A stretch of 64,000 bases of DNA from Turnera subulata (lineage: Eukaryota > Streptophyta > Magnoliopsida > Malpighiales > Passifloraceae), in contig JAKUCV010000874.1 in NCBI GenBank assembly GCA_028386065.3, positions 62,001 to 126,000 of the forward strand, read 5' to 3'. A program made the translations under genes and the position numbers. Numbering within the stretch: position 1 is the stretch's first letter; each line of letters opens with the position of its first letter. Of this stretch, positions 23,924-36,092 are shown piece by piece. The notes beneath the pieces were generated by a model, which worked only from the letters and a program-made list of their open reading frames with translations, was not told where the DNA came from and made no database searches.

Positions 23924-26900
23924 TTGATGAAAATTCAGGTTGTCATGTCAAGCTGAACAAGTAAACGGATTTTGATTTCTCAATTTGACCTGACCTAATA
24001 ATTGTATCGTATCGTATCGAATCCATTTATAATTATATCGGATTCAGGTGACCTGCGTGTTAACCTATAAAACCTAAAATGTTTACAAATTAATTTGGAG
24101 TTTGTACTTTTTTAAGCAAATAGCATATAATTAGATTTTCTAATATAATAAATAAAATTATAAATTATGAATCATAATATAATGATGTTTTAAAGCATCT
24201 ATAAAATATTACTGGATAATTTTAGCAACTTTGGTCTTAAATATTAAAATAAATTTTGTATTAAATTAGTAAAATATATATACCTTAAGTATAATTGGGT
24301 CATAAATAGGTACCTATCAGATTGGTAGGTCAACCTTTCAAATTGACCTGCTAATTTTCCTATCATGTCGGGTCAACTATTTAACTAAACAAGATGAAAA
24401 TCACTCATCTATACATGCCAATTGCCTGACGGGTTTGTGCCAGATTGTCATGTCAAAACTCAGTGTTGCCAGGTCTAACTTCCATATTGTAAATTTACAA
24501 AGATTAGCACCATCCACATACATAATATAGTCAGTCGGTAGTTGTTGTGGTGTACGCTAGGAGTCTTGGCTTACAAAGAAAGAAAGAATTGATCCATGAG
24601 CTTGAGTTTTAATAGAATTGGACAACAATTAAGAAGGCTTGACATAGATAGATGTATCTAATGGATCCCTTGCTTATCTCCTACTTATTACTTTTCTCAG
24701 AGCATAGAGTCCAGACTACTTATAAAAATAATGCAGCTTCATCAGTCTTCTTTTACAACTTCAAATAATGCATCTAGTCCATTCATGATTCTTTGAAGAC
24801 ATCCCATGTTGGGTTACCATCCAAACAAGCCCATGTTTGAGCAGGGGCAAAGTAGAATAGCATGTATCGAGGACTCATGTTCCAATTGGAATATAGAACA
24901 TATGTTTGTAGGAATAACTATCCTTTTTTATGTTCATAGATGTAGGCAAAATCATAGTTGACGTACCAAGTTCGCCTGATCTGTTTGTCCACCCAAAAAT
25001 CAAACACGCTTCTCTCTCTCTACAACCCGATCCGAGTGCCAAAGTCTCCTCATCAAGCGTAGAAGCTGTCTAATGAGAGAGGAAGAAATATGCTCAAGCA
25101 AGATATGTTCTCAGGAAGAGGAAACAATTGAACATCTTTTCTTTTGTGAAGAAGCAAAGGCAACCTAGCTCGCCTCGCCACTTTCACTCTGTATTGAGAA
25201 GCTTGGATTTCATGGTGTTGCCCGATGGTAGAGGCCCTGGTCCCTATGCTTAAGCCTATCACAAAGAGACTCCAACCTGTGGGTTTTTTGCTCATCTTTG
25301 TTGGGCCATCTAGAAGACTCGCAATGAGCTGCTATTCAGGTCTGTGATCCTAGAACCAAGGAAGACTCTGCATGCGGCCATTACTTTTTGGTCAGATGGA
25401 GTGAATGAAAGCATGCCTTTTGCTCAGAGTCTCACGATTACTCCTCCCTCTGCAGAGGCTCAAAGTCAGTCTTGGGTGAAGCCCCTTCTTGGTGTTTGCA
25501 AAATTAATTGTGATACGACTATAAATGTGGAAAACCGGGTGGCTAGCATTGGAGTGATTTGCAATTTGATGAAAATTCAGGTTGTCATGTCAAGCTGAAC
25601 AAGTAAACGGATTTTGATTTCTCAATTTGACCTGACCTAATAATTGTATCGTATCGTATCGAATCCATTTATAATTATATCGGATTCAGGTGACCTGCGT
25701 GTTAACCTATAAAACCTAAAATGTTTACAAATTAATTTGGAGTTTGTACTTTTTTAAGCAAATAGCATATAATTAGATTTTCTCATATAATAAATAAAAT
25801 TATAAATTATGAATCATAATATAATGATGTTTTAAAGCATCTATAAAATATTACTGGATAATTTTAGCAACTTTGGTCTTAAATATTAAAATAAATTTTG
25901 TATTAAATTAGTAAAATATATATACCTTAAGTATAATTGGGTCATAAATAGGTACCTATCAGATTGGTAGGTCAACCTTTCAACTTGACCTGCTAATTTT
26001 CCTATCATGTCGGGTCAACTATTTAACTAAACAAGATGAAAATCACTCATCTATACATGCCAATTGCCTGACGGGTTTGTGCCAGATTGTCATGTCAAAA
26101 CTCAGTGTTGCCAGGTCTAACTTCCATATTGTAAATTTACAAAGATTAGCACCATCCACATACATAATATAGTCAGTCGGTAGTTGTTGTGGTGTACGCT
26201 AGGAGTCTTGGCTTACAAAGAAAGAAAGAATTGATCCATGAGCTTGAGTTTTAATAGAATTGGACAACAATTAAGAAGGCTTGACATAGATAGATGTATC
26301 TAATGGATCCCTTGCTTATCTCCTACTTATTACTTTTCTCAGAGCATAGAGTCCAGACTACTAATAAAAATAATGCAGCTTCATCAGTCTTCTTTTACAA
26401 CATCAAATAATGCATCTAGTCCATTCATGATTCTTTGAAGACATCCCATGTTGGGTTACCATCCAAACAAGCCCATGTTTGAGCAGGGGCAAAGTAGAAT
26501 AGCATGTATCGAGGACTCATGTTCCAATTGGAATATAGAACATATGTTTGTAGGAATAACTATCCTTTTTTGCTATGTTCATAGATGTAGGCAAAATCAT
26601 AGTTGACGTACCAAGTTCGCCTGATCTGTTTGTCCACCCAAAAATCAAACACGCTTCTCTCTCTCTACAACCCGATCCGAGTGCCAAAGTCTCCTCATCA
26701 AGCGTAGAAGCTGTCTAATGAGAGAGGAAGAAAGAAATATGCTCAAGCAAGATATGTTCTCAGGAAGAGGAAACAATTGAACATCTTTTCTTTTGTGAAG
26801 AAGCAAAGGCAACCTAGCTCGTCTCGCCACTTTCACTCTGTATTGAGAAGCTTGGATTTCATGGTGTTGCCCGATGGTAGAGGCCCTGGTCCCTATGCTT

Positions 26901-27209
26901 AAGCCTATCACAAAGAGACTCCAACCTGTGGGTTTTTTGCTCATCTCTGTTGGGTCATCTAGAAGACTCGCAATGAGCTGCTATTCAGGTCTGTGATCCT
27001 AGAACCAAAGAAGACTCTGCATGCGACCATTACTTTTTGGTCCGATGGAGTGAATGAAAGCATGCCTTTTGCTCAGAGTCTCACGATTACTCCTCCCTCT
27101 GCAAAGGCTCAAAGTCAGTCTTGGGTGAAGCCCCTTCTTGGTGTTTGCAAAATTAATTATGATACGACTATAAATGTGGAAAACCGGGTGGCTAGCATTG
27201 GAGTGATTT

Positions 27210-27650
27210 GGAGTAATTCGGATGGAATTGTAATTGCTAGTATTAATTCCCATTTAGATGCTCTTCGCCTTTGATTGCTGAAGCATTGGTGGTAAAGGAA
27301 TTTGTCCTCCTTGTGAAGGCAAGAGACTACCTTAAGACAGATTCATCCATTGTGGCAAACTCAATCTCTTCTACTCGCATCACATGCGAGATACGATCAA
27401 TTATCAGTTCTATTAAGTTGTAAATTCAATTTACTAAAGGTATTCGATTCCACAAAATCCTGAGAAATGCAAACCAAGCGGTGGATTGGATTGCTAAGGC
27501 TTCTATCATAAGACAATATCCCCGTTCATTGACAACTTGCCCCGCTTGTTTATCTTTGTAATTTGCTTTTGAATGATGTTTGTACCACTTGACTCTTTTA
27601 ATCTAATGAAGTACGTCTTTCATGATTAAAAGAAAGAGAGTCATCCTTTC
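27210..27650 (+). pseudogene. LINE 3' end continuing from unit 4
   Basis: After the repeat boundary the sequence keeps reading as RNase H with stops: IGVIWSNSDGIVIA, then VVDWIAKAS-like text near 27480-27510, and a 3' UTR to about 27650. This is the parental continuation of the segment that is cut off in units 1-3. Confidence 0.75.
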
Positions 27651-27692
27651 CTTTATAATTTTTATAACTCTTGTGATCTCCTCCATTGTCTG

Positions 27693-28557
27693 GGACTAGG
27701 GGTGAGCACCTGACCTGAACTGACCGATTTAACCGATGTACGAGCCAGATTGTGTGCAATTCGGTCACTGACCGAACCAAATTAAAAATTTTGGTTTGGT
27801 TTGAATAGGAACGAATTAGCTTTCTAATTTGGTTTGAACACCCTGAGCGAATTTCAGTCAGAACGAAAAACCAATCTGTCTTTTGTATTTTTAAACAATC
27901 CCCCTAAACCCTTACCCAAGTACCCAACCGGCCAACTAGCAGTAAATGAAACGAAGCATTTTGGGAGGAAAAATTAAACAAAGAAAAGAAAAAAGACGCG
28001 ATAGGTGATACTTAAATTTCCAATCCCCAATTCCTCTTCGAACTCTCTCTCTCCCTTAACCCTAACACACAAACTGCACAGCCAAGCCCCAATGGCTTTA
28101 GTGCTTGACTGCGGCGGTGACTCGATGAGCAGCTGACCCCAGCTGCTTCTCTACTTGGCTGCGACAATGAGCAACCGTTGGTTGCAGTGCAAGGAAGGAA
28201 GTGTTGTGAACAGCCGGGCCCACGTTGGTTGACGAAATCAATTAATTATCACTTCACACTTCTTCTTCTTTCTACCCGTAAGGAAGAGCAGCGAAGAGTG
28301 TTAGATTTTGACTACACTTCTTTTTGGCCTGCTGGGATTTTCTCTATTCTGTTTTATGTGTTTGCCAATATGTATGGGTTGATTTGGATTTGTGGTTTGT
28401 TTTGGTTGAATATGGATCCTCCAGTAATCTTGGCCCATTTAAACACATGGCCTGCAACTAATTTTAATCCTAATTTTCGTAGAATTTTAGGATTAATTCT
28501 ATATTTTGCCTATTTTGTGTTTTTATGGTAGTTTTAATAGAAAAGAGGGAATAACTT
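27693..28557 (+). mobile_element. hAT-like element, left end only
   Basis: The left end reads TAGGGGTGAGCACC, like the terminus of the 4.4-kb element, followed by repeated CGGTC/GACCGA subterminal motifs. A GC-richer interior (28090-28200) has no recognisable product. The right end is missing because LTR element A begins at 28558. Confidence 0.5.
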
Positions 28558-28584
28558 TGAAGCGCCCCGACTCGTATTTACCGT
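28558..28584 (-). repeat. Element A 3' LTR, terminal piece left of the B insertion
   Basis: TGAAGCGCCCCGACTCG through ACCGT matches the start of the other A LTR at 48546. Its last five bases, ACCGT (28580-28584), are repeated at 41306-41310 as the target duplication of B. Confidence 0.92.
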
Positions 28585-29123
28585 TGATAACATATGGAAT
28601 TTCACCCTTAGCCCAACAATAAGATCAAGTCTTAGGTCCAAGCCTATCCTGGACCACCAAGGCTAAGGTCCAGGGAGAAGCCTTAAGTCCAAGCCCGCCC
28701 GAGACCTCCAAGGCTAAGGTTCGTTTGACCAAGTCTAGCTTGGACCACCAAGTCTTAGGTCCAAGGCAAGGAATTATGTCTAAGTCCAGCTTGGACCACC
28801 AAGGGGCTGAATTCCCCTATAAATAGACCTTCTGTACAACTTCTCAAGAGACCTTGCTCATTTATCTAAATTCTTACTCTCTCTCTTGCCTCCTCTCTCT
28901 ACAAAATCCTCTATCTGACTTAGGCATCGGAGTGTCAACCGGGGTCACAAACCCTGGACCTCCCCGGGTCGTACTCTTTGTTGGTCTTTGCAGGTCCTAC
29001 AGGCAACCTTCCCAGGTCCTACTCTCTCCAGGTCCTAGTCTTTACTGATCCCTGCAAGTCTTACAAGCACAAGGACCTTCCCAAAGGCATCGTCCATATA
29101 AAGGTAAATCCAGTATTTTTACA
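28585..29123 (+). repeat. Element B 5' LTR
   Basis: 539 bp, TGATAACA...TTTTTACA. It contains a TATA box at 28818 and several CTTGG-ACCA-CCAAG palindromes (around 28650, 28740 and 28790). Confidence 0.95.
28818..28825 (+). promoter_or_regulatory. TATA box of element B 5' LTR
   Basis: TATAAATA in the U3 region, followed by a CT-rich leader. The same motif is at 41000-41007 in the 3' LTR. Confidence 0.7.
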
Positions 29124-29142
29124 TTGGCGCCGTCTGTGGGAA
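29124..29142 (+). other. Primer-binding site of element B
   Basis: TTGGCGCCGTCTGTGGGAA directly abuts the 5' LTR. It fixes the plus orientation and suggests the Tat group; I did not identify the cognate tRNA. Confidence 0.8.
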
Positions 29143-30698
29143 ATGGACAAAAAGTCATGGCTTCTCTACCTCGGGTAATATGGTGGATCCCATCCCAGCG
29201 GGTCTAGAACCAACGAAACTTCAAACATCGAGGGACCTCTGGCCGATGGAGGACCTCAGGCCGATGAAGGACCTCCGACAGTTGAAGGACCTCCGGTTAA
29301 TGGAGGTATGTTTGCCAACACGATCTTATGACCTTTGTGGTGCCAAAAATATTCCTAATAATACTAGTGTAGGACCTACGCCCAATACAATCTTGGATCC
29401 CGCCGTAAACGTGGAGTCGGAACTATTCCGAGTAACACTAGTATTGGATCTACGTCTAGTATAATCTTGAATCCCACCAACGGTGGAGTCGGAAAATTCC
29501 AAGTACCTCCAATACTGCTAATCAGCAAAATAATGAAATAGTAACATGGGTGGAGCTTATGCAATTTAGGCAAGAAATACTAGCAGGTCTGCATAACTTA
29601 TGAACCTATCACCCATTAGGGAATACTGCTGAGGTAGCACATGAACAAAAGAGTTGGGAAAAAAAAGCCCAAGCACCCTCATTAAAATGAGGAAGAGTAA
29701 GGTTCTGAATCAGGCATGGCTATCCGCCTCCTCTTCACTGTAAATGTAGAGTATCTGAGGGAGGTTAGGGTGTGTTGTCGAAATTGGCATGTTATTAAAG
29801 TGTCTAAAAGGCCTTTCAATACAAGGACCTAGGACTTCTAGATCCTAGGATCTCCACGAGGAGGCTCCCCGGTCCAAGGGACCTCAACTCTAAGATTTCT
29901 TAGAAGAGGCATTAGCCACATCAAAATCTTATTCAAATAAGGTGATTTGTGTGATAGAGTCACCTAGAGTTGAAGAGAAATAGAGATTTACAAGGTCATT
30001 CTATAGGAAGACAAGGGGCTATGAAGGAAAGATGAGGAAATTCAATACCCAAGTATTACACCTGTAGGTCCTTCACCCGTTTAACAAATGCTTGAGCGAA
30101 GAATGCCCGATCTATTGGTAGGGCTAGCGTCCAACACAACTGTCACGACCTTGGTTGTGTCAATGAAATGAGGACCTTACAAAAATAAGAAAGACGGAGG
30201 AGCTAGAGGTCACACCACACCATGAGCTTGAAAAGTTTTGCCATATAACTTTGTAAAAGTCCTCTTTCTTGTGTTGGTGGCCCGTGCAACTCAAGTTTTT
30301 ACTCTTATGGAGGAAAGATCTCATTTTTGTAATGAAAGTAGAAGCATCTGAAGTGATACCGCCCTACCGAATCAAAGTATCTACATGAAATGAAGAGGTC
30401 ATCCATCTCTCTCAGAGGGGCCCCTTAGGACCAACGTCCTTTAAAAGGAGCGGACAAATTCTTTTTTAATATGGGATTCTCTTCAAGCAAGCTTCACATA
30501 TTAATCTCCTACTCAGTGACTCGATCTCCCTCTGCCCTTTACCTGTCCTAAACCCAAAGCCCCCAGCAACGACAGCAAAAACTTACTCCCCTTACAAAAA
30601 AAAAAAAGGTATCCAGAAGACGAGGTAGGTAGCGATATGCTTTTCAAGACCTGAGATTTGACTTAATGCTTATTAATTTAGATGCATGGAGGAAGGAG
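29143..30698 (+). other. Element B internal region, non-coding
   Basis: Short frames only. 29180-29464 begins with repeated GGACCTC/CCGATG units that give a low-complexity frame; it sits where gag would start but shows no gag domain. Several 'GGACCTCC' and 'AAGGACC' units foreshadow the palindromic arrays downstream. Confidence 0.6.
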
Positions 30699-30850
30699 TC
30701 ACATATTTGGGATTTTTTATATGGTTTCACACAAAATCTCCTAAGGTTGGAACTAAGAGAAACCCTTGAAGCCCTCACATATTTGGGATTTTTTATATGG
30801 TTTCACACAAAATCTCCTAAGGTTGGTACCAAGAGAAACCCTTGAATCCC
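30699..30850 (+). repeat. Two direct copies of a 76-bp unit in element B
   Basis: TCACATATTTGGGATTTTTT starts at 30699 and 30775, with the following sequence nearly identical over 76 bases. Confidence 0.9.
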
Positions 30851-31035
30851 TTCTTTGAATGAAACCCCATCATCCAAAACTAGATAATAGCGAGACCTCC
30901 TTCATAGCAAGACCTATAGAGCCACTTGATGGCACGACGGTCTTGGAGCAGCCAATAGTCGGGACTATCTCCAGGGCAAGGACAAAGAAGTCCAGGAACT
31001 AACAAGGGAGAACACAAAAATTGACGTCATTCATC

Positions 31036-31880
31036 TTAAATCGGAAGTTCTACTTCCTTGAATTCCTTAAATCGGAAGTCCTACTTCCCTGAATTCCGAG
31101 ATCTCAACCTTAAATCGGAAGTCCTACTTCCTTGAATTCCGCAGTCTCCACCTTAAATCGAAAGTCCTACTTCCTTGAATTGCGAGGTCTCAACCTTGAT
31201 ACGGAAGTCCTACTTCCTTGAATTCTGAGGTCAGAAAACCTCAGAACCTAGAAACAGAGGTCCTACCTCAGTGAAACTAGAGGTCCTACGCCATTGAGAC
31301 ATAAGTTACACTTCCTTTCATAGCACGGGGTCATACTTCCTTAAGAGTGGAGGTCCAACCTTCCTTCCCGGAACGGAGGTCATACTTCCTTGAAGAGTGG
31401 AGGTCCTGCTTCTTTCCTGGAACGGAGGTCCTACTTCTTTCCTAGAACGGAGGTCCTACTCCCATGAGAACAGAGGTCCTACCTTTTTCCTGGAATAGAG
31501 GTCCTACTCTTGTTAAAGGAGGTCCTACTTCTCTCCTGGGAGGGAGTTCTTATTTCCTTGAAGAGTGGAGGTCCTACTCTTTTCCTGGAACCTCCAATAA
31601 GTTACAGGGAGTCCTACTTAAGAGTTGAGGTCCTACTTCTTTCCCGGAACGGAGGTCATACTTCCTTGAAGAGTGGAGGTCCTACTTCTTTCCTAAAACG
31701 GAGGTCCTACTCCCATGAGAACTGAGGTCCTGCTTTTTCCTGGAAAGGAGGTCCTACTCCCATGAGAACAGAGGTCCTACCTTTTTCCTGAAACGGAGGT
31801 CCTACTCTTGTTAAAGGAGGTCCTACTTCTCTCCTGGGAGGGAGTTCTTATTTCCTTGAAGAGTGGAAGTCCTACTCTTT
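31036..31880 (+). repeat. Constant-loop micro-palindrome array 1 (element B)
   Basis: Dozens of short inverted repeats centred on TCCTA or a one-base variant. Perfect examples: GGAAG-TTCTA-CTTCC at 31043-31057 and GGAAG-TCCTA-CTTCC at 31074-31088, 31117-31131 and 31203-31217. After about 31250 the units become imperfect (GGAGG-TCCTA-CTTCC types) and show higher-order repetition: 31330-31560 is echoed at 31640-31860. No reading frame is maintained. Confidence 0.9.
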
Positions 31881-32612
31881 TCCTGGAACCTCCAAAGAAG
31901 TGTTTGCTATCTCCAAATGACCTTACAACCGAAAGTTTCAAAATATCCAACAAAAAATTTTACAGACCCTGAGCACCGCAGATTGATTCGAAGGTCTTGA
32001 GGCCTTCAAATGACCATGAAAATTGTAGGCCACGAAGCTTCACTCCTGGAAAAAGTTTTATGTTATGTCTTATGCAATACACCAAGAATTATGGAACGTA
32101 ATTGTAAGATCGTCCTCTGAACTAAGGATAATCATCCCAAGGTAAGTCCTTACTTCAAATATTCTTTTCATTTATACCTTTAATTGTTGTATTCTACAGA
32201 TAGGATGAAGACCGATAGCACCTTGTGCCCGTATAGAAATAAAGGGAAAGAAACATAGAGCTTTCTTTTTTCCAACGTAAAATCAAAGGGTCATACTCCC
32301 ATCCAAAAATAAAAACAATGTCTCAAATAGACCACAAGATTATTCAAGACTTACGTAGCAGGAAAAATAGCAAAGAAAAAGAACGAGCAACTCATAGGCG
32401 TCCAAAAACACAAAAGCCAAAAGGAAATCAAAGGTGTGGTGATCGAAGGGAAGAAGATGATTACAGAATAAGAAGGTTACAAAATTCAACAGCAAAAGAG
32501 TTACTCCCTCATGTATGAAATATGGAGAATCTAAAAGTACTCCACACTCAAGGAATTGAAAGCGCCACAGGTTCTTTTCTTATATTTCAACAAATGTTTT
32601 TTTTTTGTTTTT

Positions 32613-32720
32613 ATCTGCAATCACCTTTTTATTGACTAAATATGCTCCGTAGCTTTGTTTATTATTAAAATTTTATCAACAGTCACCTTTTTATTGACTA
32701 AATATGCTCCATAGCTTTGT
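32613..32720 (+). repeat. 62-bp direct duplication in element B
   Basis: TCACCTTTTTATTGACTAAA starts at 32621 and 32683 and continues through ATATGCTCC(G/A)TAGCTTTGT in both copies. Confidence 0.88.
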
Positions 32721-32724
32721 AACT

Positions 32725-33372
32725 TCAGTGAGGCGGTCCTACCTCTTTGAAGCCAGGAGTCCTACTTCCGTGAGACGGGGTCCTACCCCTTAAAATGGAG
32801 GTCTAACCTCCTAAAAAACGAAGGTCCAACCTCCTAAAAAACAGAGGTCTTACCTCCTAGAAAACGGGTCTTACCCCTCGACAACGGAGGTCCTACCACC
32901 TCAAAGACGGGTCCTACCCCTAAAAAACGGAGGTCATACCTCCTTAAAAACTGGTCCTACCTCCTAAAAAACAGAGGTCTTACCTCCTAAAAAACGGGGT
33001 CTTACCCCTCGACAACGGAGGTCCTACCACCTCAAAAACGGGGTCTTACCCCTAAAAAATGGAGTTCATACCTCTTTAAAAACGGGGTCCTATAAACGGA
33101 GGTCTTACCTCCTCAAAAAAGGGGTCCTACCCCTTAAAAACGGGGCCCTACCTCCTCGAAGACGGAGGTCCTACCTCCTCGAAAACGGGGTCCTACCCCC
33201 TCGAAGATGGAGGTTCTACCTCCTAGAAAACAGGGTCCTGCCCCTCAATAGCGGAGGTCCTACCTCCTCGAAAACGGGGTCCTACCTCCTAGAAAACAGG
33301 GTCCTGCCCCTCAATAGCGGAGGTCCTACCTCCTCGAAAACGGGGTCCTACCCCTAAAATAGGGACCTGAAC
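32725..33372 (+). repeat. Constant-loop micro-palindrome array 2 (element B)
   Basis: A denser array of the same type. Perfect examples include GGGG-TCCTA-CCCC (32777), GGAGG-TCTAA-CCTCC (32797), GGAGG-TCATA-CCTCC (32929), GGGG-TCTTA-CCCC (32996 and 33040), GGAGG-TCTTA-CCTCC (33098), AAGGGG-TCCTA-CCCCTT (33119), GGAGG-TCCTA-CCTCC (33164 and 33253) and GGAGG-TTCTA-CCTCC (33209). Units are joined by A-rich linkers such as AAAAACG. GGAGG-type and GGGG-type stems tend to alternate. Confidence 0.93.
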
Positions 33373-33685
33373 TGCTATCTCCAATCCAAAGCACCAAAAT
33401 CTCCAAAGAAACCTTAAGATACTAATCTTTTTCAACTGCAGTTTTCTCCTTAAAACCTTATGCCATGTCTTGCACGATAAGTCAAAATTTTGTCATTGAG
33501 GCAGTGACCGTAAGTCCTTACTCCAAACTTCAAACAACCAGGGGGTTGCAACAATAATTTTTTTTAGTTTATATTTTTAACAAAATTACTTCAAGTCTCT
33601 ACAGATGAGAAAAATTCTCTGGTAAAGAACTCTTCTTCGGGACTTCATATACGCCATATAATAAGGGGATAACTAAGAAACCCTT

Positions 33686-36076
33686 TGTGATACCCCGGGT
33701 ACACTTAGGTACCAAGGGGGAATACTTATTTGATGAGAGCCGGGTGTTACTTGTCCTTCGAGGACATTCTACTTAGTTGGATCGTGTATTCGGTATCTTG
33801 TGTGTGATGCTCACATTTTATGTGTACATGATACTATGGGTTTCGGATCAGTAACACGTGCTAGTAGTGGATTGAGGATATTGATGCACATAGGCTTGGC
33901 CTAGTGTGCGCAAACGGGTTCACGGTGACCCGAAGGCACGGATGATCTATTTAGCGGATACCGAGTGCTCGACTTGATTAATCAGTCAATAAGTGATGGA
34001 TTATGTTGGTAATATATTAATTAGGTGCAATAAGTGCATTGGAGGCACACTTGCACAAGGGAAATACCCGTTGGCTCGAGTTGGCACGAAATGGTGCACA
34101 ACGGGGGCACCGGGGTGTCCGTCGGTGTACAATTGGACCCGATGATGTGTAAACTCGTGATTGGCCAAACCGACCAATCAGAATGAGACGTGTGGCTCGG
34201 GAATAAGCTGCTGGTGGTTTTAGTGTGCAAGCTAGTAGGTTGAGTGTCATGGTTCAATTGGTAGGAAAACAAGCACGAGGTGGCACGTGCTTGTGCAAGT
34301 GGCAGCACTTAGGCAAGAGGTGGCAAGTGGGAGCTTACTCACCTACTTGCCTATGCTTTAAGGGAGTGAAGCAGGCACCTCTTACTCATTTGTTCCAGAT
34401 GCAATTCGTGTAGAGAGAGAGAGGGGAAAGAGAGGAAAAGGAGAGAGGTAGAGAGGTGAGGCTATGGTGGTTCTGCTCTCGGGCAGAATGACCCTTGCCC
34501 ACGACAAATAGGATTTCGGCCAAAATACCGGTTGGAATTGAGTGAAACCAAAGCCTATGATTAGCTAACATCTGTAGCTTTCATATGGAACCAGTTATGT
34601 AGGTTTTGGAGTAGAAATGAGAGAGTTATGGACTCTCCAAATTGACTGTGTTACGACTGTCCAGTAGCAGTCATGCTGCTTGACCCAGTGTTAGTATTAA
34701 AGGAATATCTGAGGCTACAGAGCTCGGATTAGGTTGCTATTTGGTGTTCTGGAAATCTGAGACATAGGGCTACAACTCTTATGTTGAGACCCGAACCTGG
34801 TTCAGCCGTTAAGGGCGTTAGATTTCGGTTTGAATTTCCTGCTGGTGCAGGGCAACTTCTGCCCGAATTGTGAAAGATAAGTGTTGTGACTTTGGATTGT
34901 GATTTCTATGCTACGGCTGCTATGATTGTGTTATAATGTGTATTTATGTGTGTGTGACAGAGACTTATGACCCCAGGATGCCCAAGGGCTCCAAAGGGCA
35001 GGAATTCTTAGCATTTGGTGCCTAAGTGCTAGGTAAGTAGATGATGCGTACTTGTGATAGTTGCTAATGTGTGCTTGCTGGGTAGATAGCCCAATTGCTT
35101 GGTTTGCTTGCTGTTGGCACCTATGGTGCATTCTGTAATGGTTATTTTCCTATGGTTGGCTTGCTGGTTATGCCCAAGGGGCTGTGCATCATTTGCATTT
35201 GCATCATTGCATTCATGGAGATCGTTGGCCAATGGATCATATGGGTAGTGCAAGCGGGGCTTGTACGTACCGAGAGATTGGTGGGCATTTGTGATGTGCG
35301 CCACATGAAAGGTTATGGAACCTTGCGGAGGATTATTCCTGCTTGGTATTATTGACAGGTTGGGTCATTGCGGTGTGGGATCCGCTTGGCCAAAGGGTGG
35401 TGCTACAAAGGGCGCTGTGTGTGCCTCGGTAGCAAGCCATATGCACATTGTTGGATATTCGGTTATGCCTCGTACGTGGGGCTGTGGGATTCGGTTCTGC
35501 ATGTGTGCAGGGCTGCCGGGTTATGCAAGTAGGCCCGGAGTACATCACTTGGCTTACCCGTGGGCCTGATCACGGAGGACCGGTTACCTTGCTGATTGGA
35601 TGCATGTTTGCTATGCATTGCATGCTTTGAGTGGTTATTGCTTGTGTGCACATTTGCTTACTGAGTTTTATACTCACCCCCTATCCTCCTCCCCTTGTCT
35701 TGCAGGTGCGAGAAAGAGTGTACGGGCAGTAGGTCGATGGGTATATAGCTGGGATGGTCATTTAATTGGTTGTTAAATTGTAATAATTTGCTAAAGAACT
35801 TATAACTCGGTTTATAAGTGGTAATGCCCCTTGTAGCAAGAATTTTATAACATTAGTGATTATGGCTTAGTAAATGAGTTTATATAATTAATATCTTCTG
35901 TTGCCTTTGTGTATGTTGTTTTGCTTCCGTTTATACTGCGCTTGAGTTTTGGTTAGTAACCCGCTAGGCAAAGGCGACTAGCTTCGATGTGTTCGAGTAT
36001 AGGCCTTGGGGTGCCTTGTGGCACGATGTGGGTGCACATGGTGCCTGGCCGGTCATGCTTAGGCGGGGGCATGACA
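33686..36076 (+). repeat. Element C 5' LTR
   Basis: About 2.39 kb; TGTGATACCCC to GCATGACA. Open frames within it recur in both LTRs but show no domain. Confidence 0.95.
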
Positions 36077-36080
36077 AATG

Positions 36081-36092
36081 TGGTAGCGGAGC
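36081..36092 (+). other. Primer-binding-type site of element C
   Basis: TGGTAGCGGAGC, four bases after the 5' LTR. It resembles the initiator-Met tRNA complement TGGTATCAGAGC with three changes, and it is identical to the site in element A. Confidence 0.65.

Larger units (their letters stand above)
20476..27209 (+). repeat. Tandem array of four 1.64-kb units
   Basis: Units begin at 20476, 22119, about 23918 and 25560, each starting TGCAATTTGATG. Each unit has an AT-rich first part of about 1 kb, then a LINE-derived segment of about 600 bases (zinc-binding RVT region and the beginning of RNase H). Unit lengths are 1643, unknown (gap), about 1642 and about 1650. Only the last copy continues into the rest of the LINE. 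At the outer borders only the dinucleotide TG is shared, which suggests that the first duplication used 2-bp microhomology. Confidence 0.9.

Noticed and set aside
23007..23964. Long frames through the repeat array
   Set aside because: They consist almost entirely of N and are artefacts of the assembly gap.
21612..26944. Repeated minus-strand frames of 80-99 codons in the tandem units
   Set aside because: They are antisense to a LINE zinc-region fragment that explains the conservation; repetition is due to the array.
31036..33372. CRISPR-like array of short palindromic repeats
   Set aside because: Units are irregular, spacers are A-rich linkers and not unique sequences, and the context is a plant retroelement; there are no cas genes.
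34017..35651. Several frames repeated at 37936-39566
   Set aside because: They lie in the two LTRs of element C and have no recognisable domain; repetition reflects LTR identity.
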